This document shows, one piece after another, positions 59,850-64,000 of a stretch of DNA of 64,000 nt. Within the stretch, counting starts at the first letter, position 1. Each line of letters opens with the position of its first letter. The stretch spans positions 1 through 64,000 of the forward strand of contig WHUX01000065.1 of the NCBI GenBank assembly GCA_015179025.1. The letters run 5' to 3'. The stretch comes from Terfezia claveryi. Lineage: Eukaryota > Ascomycota > Pezizomycetes > Pezizales > Pezizaceae. A program made the translations under genes and the position numbers. The notes under the pieces were generated by a model. It made no database searches. It was not told the DNA's origin and saw only the letters and a program-made list of their open reading frames with translations.

Positions 59850-62800
59850 ACTTCGTGACGGCGTGGACTATATTTAATATATCGCCGCTGTCCGTCAAAT
59901 TCACATGCCCAGCTCTAAAGTTGACGTCCACAAATGTCTGGCACCAGAGGGTGTATGTATACAAACGAACCGCTCTCCCAGTTGAACTGCTACCGCGGCA
60001 ACGCCTTCCTATCCCCCTATCTAGCAGCAGGAACAAAAATAAACCGTTGGAGGAACACTAGCAGCTAGTCGCGATGATTGTTTAGAAATAATGCAAATCA
60101 ATGCCGGCAGGCGGATATCAATTCTTTCAAAGTGACTCGCTCCAAACTCGGGTAACCAAGCAGACCATTTAAGAAAATGGAGAAATCGAATAATGGAAAA
60201 ATCGAGAAAAGAAAAAAGAATAGCAGTCTTAAGAATGTGGCGAATGTAGTGACTTTCCGCGGGCGTTGCAATGTTTGTAGTGAGTGTACCGAGTAAGCCT
60301 CCAGCGAACTTTGCCAGGGCCAATGAGTGTCAGCTGGGGGGCCGCAAGAACCAGAGATATAAGCAGGAGAAAAGTATGGATGGAATGTAGGTATGCTGGT
60401 CTGGACACCCCACCCCCCTCCCAAGTCATGCAGCAAGCACCAGCCCCGGGGCCGTTGAATGCACTCCAAATCAGTGGTCCACCCCCGGCCGCAACTGACA
60501 CCGTTGAGCATCCGTGACCTCCTTATGGGGGCCACAACAAGCGTTGAAGTCGTTTGCCCCTCCCATGCAGCGGGCGTATTCGATCTGCCCCCCCGTTCTC
60601 CTCTTGTCACCCAGCTTTGGCGCATGGCTGGCTGGTAACGCTCGCACATTAGCTGTCCGGAAGAAAATCTCACCAGAAGCTTGGTTGGGCTTTAGCCCTG
60701 AACGGGGTGTGTCCGCAGATTTTGGGAGGGAGGGGGGGAGAGGGTGGAGGGTGGAGCTTAGACTGTGCTGCACGTTCAGGGGAGCGCTGTTAACGGCCGT
60801 AATGTTCGCTTCTCCGAGCTTAGCTCCAACGGCTTTGTTATTCAGGGCGAAGCTTCTTCAGCGAGGCAGCCTTTCCTTGCTGAGTTTGCCAATTGCTCGA
60901 CGAGATGCAAAACTGCTTGCAAGGACCACCGCTGCATTCGCACCTTCCCGACATTAGAATGACGGCATGGGTCGTGAGATACGCTGAAGCAATGATCTGA
61001 TCAGCAAACGATAATTTCGAGAATGTTGGCACACTGTGTGGGACATGACATGCCCGTCCTGGATGACTGCTGCCGATTCGCCCTCGCTGGCGAAAAAATT
61101 TAAAACTGCTCATTGTCGAGCCTGATTTCTTTCCTAATTCTCCCCCTGCCCCAGCCTCGCTCCCCAGTTTGCACCTTTACCACTACATCTACATTTCTGA
61201 TGCTGACCGAACCCAGCTGGTTGGGCCTAGGTCACAGTTGAGGTTGGACGTGAATATATCTCAATCTCTACGGAGTATACCCAATCTGTTTCTTCCCCCC
61301 AGATGTGGACTACTTGCTACGGGTTATCTACTGAGATCGAAACCTACTTCTCTCCAGTGGAGCTGACTTGGGGAACACGGGTTTCTCACAATACCCCATC
61401 GACAATTCGTTTGCTGCAAAGAATTATCACACATGTTCGATGTTGACGCAGCTAACTTTGGGACATTCAGTTTAGGGGGGTGGCTCACCGATATGCGCGA
61501 GCACATGACAAGATGAGGCCTACCTCAATGTTACCTCTGCATTGCTCAGTTTCCCCCCCTGATCCCTGCATATAAAACCTTAGATTAATGGTGGGTATGC
61601 AATACAGTATGAATGCCTCGGCTATCGTCAAGCCGTTACCTACAGCGGCACAGCGACACCACCAACGCAATTTCGGAACGAATATTCACAATGAACGCGT
61701 TTGCAATTGAGCCTTAGTTGGGCCACAATGTCAATCAACCATGCGCTATTAGGCAAGTATAACGATAGTAGGTAACTATGTACGTTTCCATGGCCATGCC
61801 ACATGGTAACTCAACGGCTCTCTCCGAACAAACGGGTGCTAAGTTCCCGGCGATTCTAGTGTTGGTGAATGGTGCATCCTGGTGCATCTTGTGAGCAATT
61901 GATGCCGCAACTGAAACGCTTAGTGCTGTTAGTAAGTCCAAATTCGCCATCCTAAAGAATACCGTTTTACCTAAGGTAGTTCGTATCCAGGCTTTTTACC
62001 CCAGCTCACTTTCCATCATCAGGAGGTGGTACATACAACAAGCCGCTTTTTATTTCGGGGCCAGAGAAATTGCAGCTTTAGGACCCGAGTGTGTGAGTAT
62101 ATTGGAGCACAGGTTTTGCATATTGATGCTTCCCTACCCTTATCCGCAATTTCCAAAGAGACCGTTGGCCAGGCTACTCGACATCACGACTCAATTGCTC
62201 ATCCCAGGCCCATTAATACTACATAGAACATATGCACCTAAGTATCAAATCCGATTCGCCCAAAGCTCTCGTTTGAGAATAGACCCGTGCTGCTACAGGA
62301 AGAAGCTCCTAAATGGCCAGCCCATATCTGGGGATCATCTCCTTTTGTAGGGGATGTGGGGGAATTGTATGTTTGTGCGATAGAGAGGTGGATGGCTCTT
62401 ATATATCGATATAGGCCTGGTGGCGTCGGCAATGTGCAGGTCCCTCCTCATAATTGCCAAGAATTGCATACATATCTTTTGTATTGAGGGGTTTCCAATT
62501 GTTGAGGTAATGTATATATTAATATTTATCCCAAAAGTGGCAGACGTTAAGCGGCGTGGGCTACATCGATGGATCACCAACTTTAGGGTGTGTGAATCGG
62601 CTAGCTGTTGCCCTACGAGACACAGTGGACAGCCTGGCATAAGACATTCGAGAGACGAAACGAGGGCATTCATGCAGGAATGTTAACAGTTGTTTCCTAG
62701 ATTTTCCTAGCCAATTAGTGTTCTACGCTCCAGAGCAACTTCAATCCTAGCATGTTCGCCGGAATTGGTCACCGAGTTCGAAGCCCTAGAACAAGTGGGT

Positions 62801-64000
62801 GAGTCATCGTTGCTATGGTTTGCGATGCGATTCGCCCATGCAGTAGCATTAGATTCATGGCTATTTAATTCAACACGGCACTCTCATCATCGCCAAATGC
62901 TGAATCGAAGGTGGAACCTGGGATCGGTCATATTCTTAAGCATATCTCACTTTTCTCGGTCTTCTCAGATATATACTGAATTGAGTAAGGTGGACTACCA
63001 CCTGCAGTCATAATATCGTTGAACCAAACATGGTCTTGGTGGAAATTCAAACTCTTATAGAGAAGGTCGAATAAGTTCTCCACAAATCATAGCACATGAC
63101 TGAGAGTGGAGAACAAACGACACGTGTGTAAATGCATGCTTCTCAGTGCCTCCTACGCCTCAAAACGGAGTATTAACGGGAGAGCGTCCTCCGACTCAAG
63201 GCAATACCTCCTCCAGTGAACGTTAACACTCTGCTGCATCAGCGTTTGTCGTTGTCGTTCTCTTTGGCTTCGGGCTCGATATTCTGGATCTGCAGCCACG
63301 ATGACACATATCATATACATCAGATTATTTAACGGCTTCTCCGACAACATGGATGTGTGTTCGAATTTCACACCACCCATCTTGCACGGAGAAACCATGC
63401 AAGACTACTCTAACATAACGGCCGTGCATGGAAGAAAGTTGAGTAAGTATCCTAGACAACTGCGCCATGAGCCCGGCTGGATTCCTTATCCCTCAATAGT
63501 GAAGGTGTGCTAAGCTTTGCCATCCAAGCCAGTATTAAAATAGGGCCAAGCCTCGTAGGGATAAGTGGGATCCGCATCCGAGATGAGCAAGAGCTCAGTC
63601 ACCTGTTACAAATAACGTAATGGATGGGTGATGTATCATGAAATATGAGCAATCGCTGGCATCGTCGCAGAAACGTGTTTTTTTTGATAGCAGGATATCG
63701 CAGTCAGTTTTCTTACAAAAAATTTCCACTGTTGAACTTCACTGCTCTAGACTCAAATTCCTGGGCAGCTATTCAGCCTCGGGCATGCTTGGATAGGTTG
63801 AATGTACGAGTACGAGAGGTTCAAGAGCTCCCATAGAGACACCACGAAATTAAGATCGAAAGAAGCAGGTAGGAACTTCCATTACAGTTACTTCGGTCTG
63901 TTATGCCCGGGTCGATACAAAGCCGTTGAGATAAGGCTAGGTGTTTTATGGTAAGGGAAACCGTAGGCTTGTATGCATACGGTTCAACATTCCCGTCCAA
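59850..64000. other. 4.1-kb right-end region without recognised genes
   Basis: Upstream region of the PH-domain gene and beyond. Several frames of 60-190 codons exist on both strands but none has protein-like composition together with an ATG and splice sites. A 71-codon frame at 61735-61950 (-) starts MANLDLLTALSVSVAASIAH, which is faintly signal-like, but it has no support. A gene extending past the right edge cannot be excluded. Confidence 0.4.

Noticed and set aside
60098..60673. 191-codon reverse frame upstream of the PH-domain gene
   Set aside because: Composition is random-like, with no domain, and it overlaps open frames on the other strand.

Overview
The window looks like a nuclear chromosome segment of a filamentous ascomycete (Pezizomycotina). 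Evidence: short spliceosomal introns (about 50-120 bp, usually 51-68) with CTAAC-like branch points; fungal families such as FACT subunit Pob3, a Pho85-type CDK, a NUC-1/Pho4-type bHLH factor, a mitochondrial Mmt-type metal carrier and a CBM1-GH5 endoglucanase; no bacterial operon architecture. Gene density is low (12 confident protein-coding loci in 64 kb) and intergenic tracts reach 6 kb. With the cellulase this fits a saprotrophic lineage with an expanded genome; an early-diverging class such as Pezizomycetes or Orbiliomycetes is only a guess.

Layout. 1-760 (-): N-terminal part of a decayed PIF/Harbinger transposase running off the left edge. 994-2356 (-): SIRT4-like sirtuin, divergent from 3771-7575 (+): BCAS3-like WD40 protein. 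9080-11290 (-): membrane-anchored fungal protein of unknown function, divergent from 12823-14879 (+): POB3. 15834-17480 (+): His-rich mitochondrial cation-diffusion facilitator. 18013-19592 (-) and 20683-22614 (+): divergent pair of unrecognised low-complexity proteins. 22615-24418: intergenic with an AT-rich island. 24419-25698 (-): PHO85-type CDK with a polyglutamine tail and a long open frame upstream of its only ATG. 29280-30954 (-): CBM1-GH5 endoglucanase. 33023-34657 (-): EKQ-repeat protein. 36495-38750 (-): NUC-1/Pho4-like bHLH factor. 38751-43899: gene-poor. 43900-46559 (+): coiled/low-complexity fungal protein with a frame break in a G run. 46560-52486: gene-poor, with micro- and minisatellites. 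52487-54948 (+): mucin-like single-pass surface protein with two Cys-rich modules. 58256-59849 (-): PH-domain protein. 59850-64000: nothing recognised.

How genes relate. Most are unrelated housekeeping or surface genes. The exception is the PHO85-type kinase and the Pho4/NUC-1-type factor, about 11 kb apart on the same strand; in yeast and Neurospora these families act in one phosphate-response pathway. Two genes (POB3 and the bHLH factor) appear to contain GC-AG introns with the same donor, CAG|GCAAGA. I did not find a convincing undescribed multi-gene system. The best leads are the apparently AUG-less N-terminal extension of the CDK, the kinase/factor linkage, the GC-AG introns and the twin Cys-module surface protein. 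All exon boundaries were derived by eye from splice signals, frame and family conservation.
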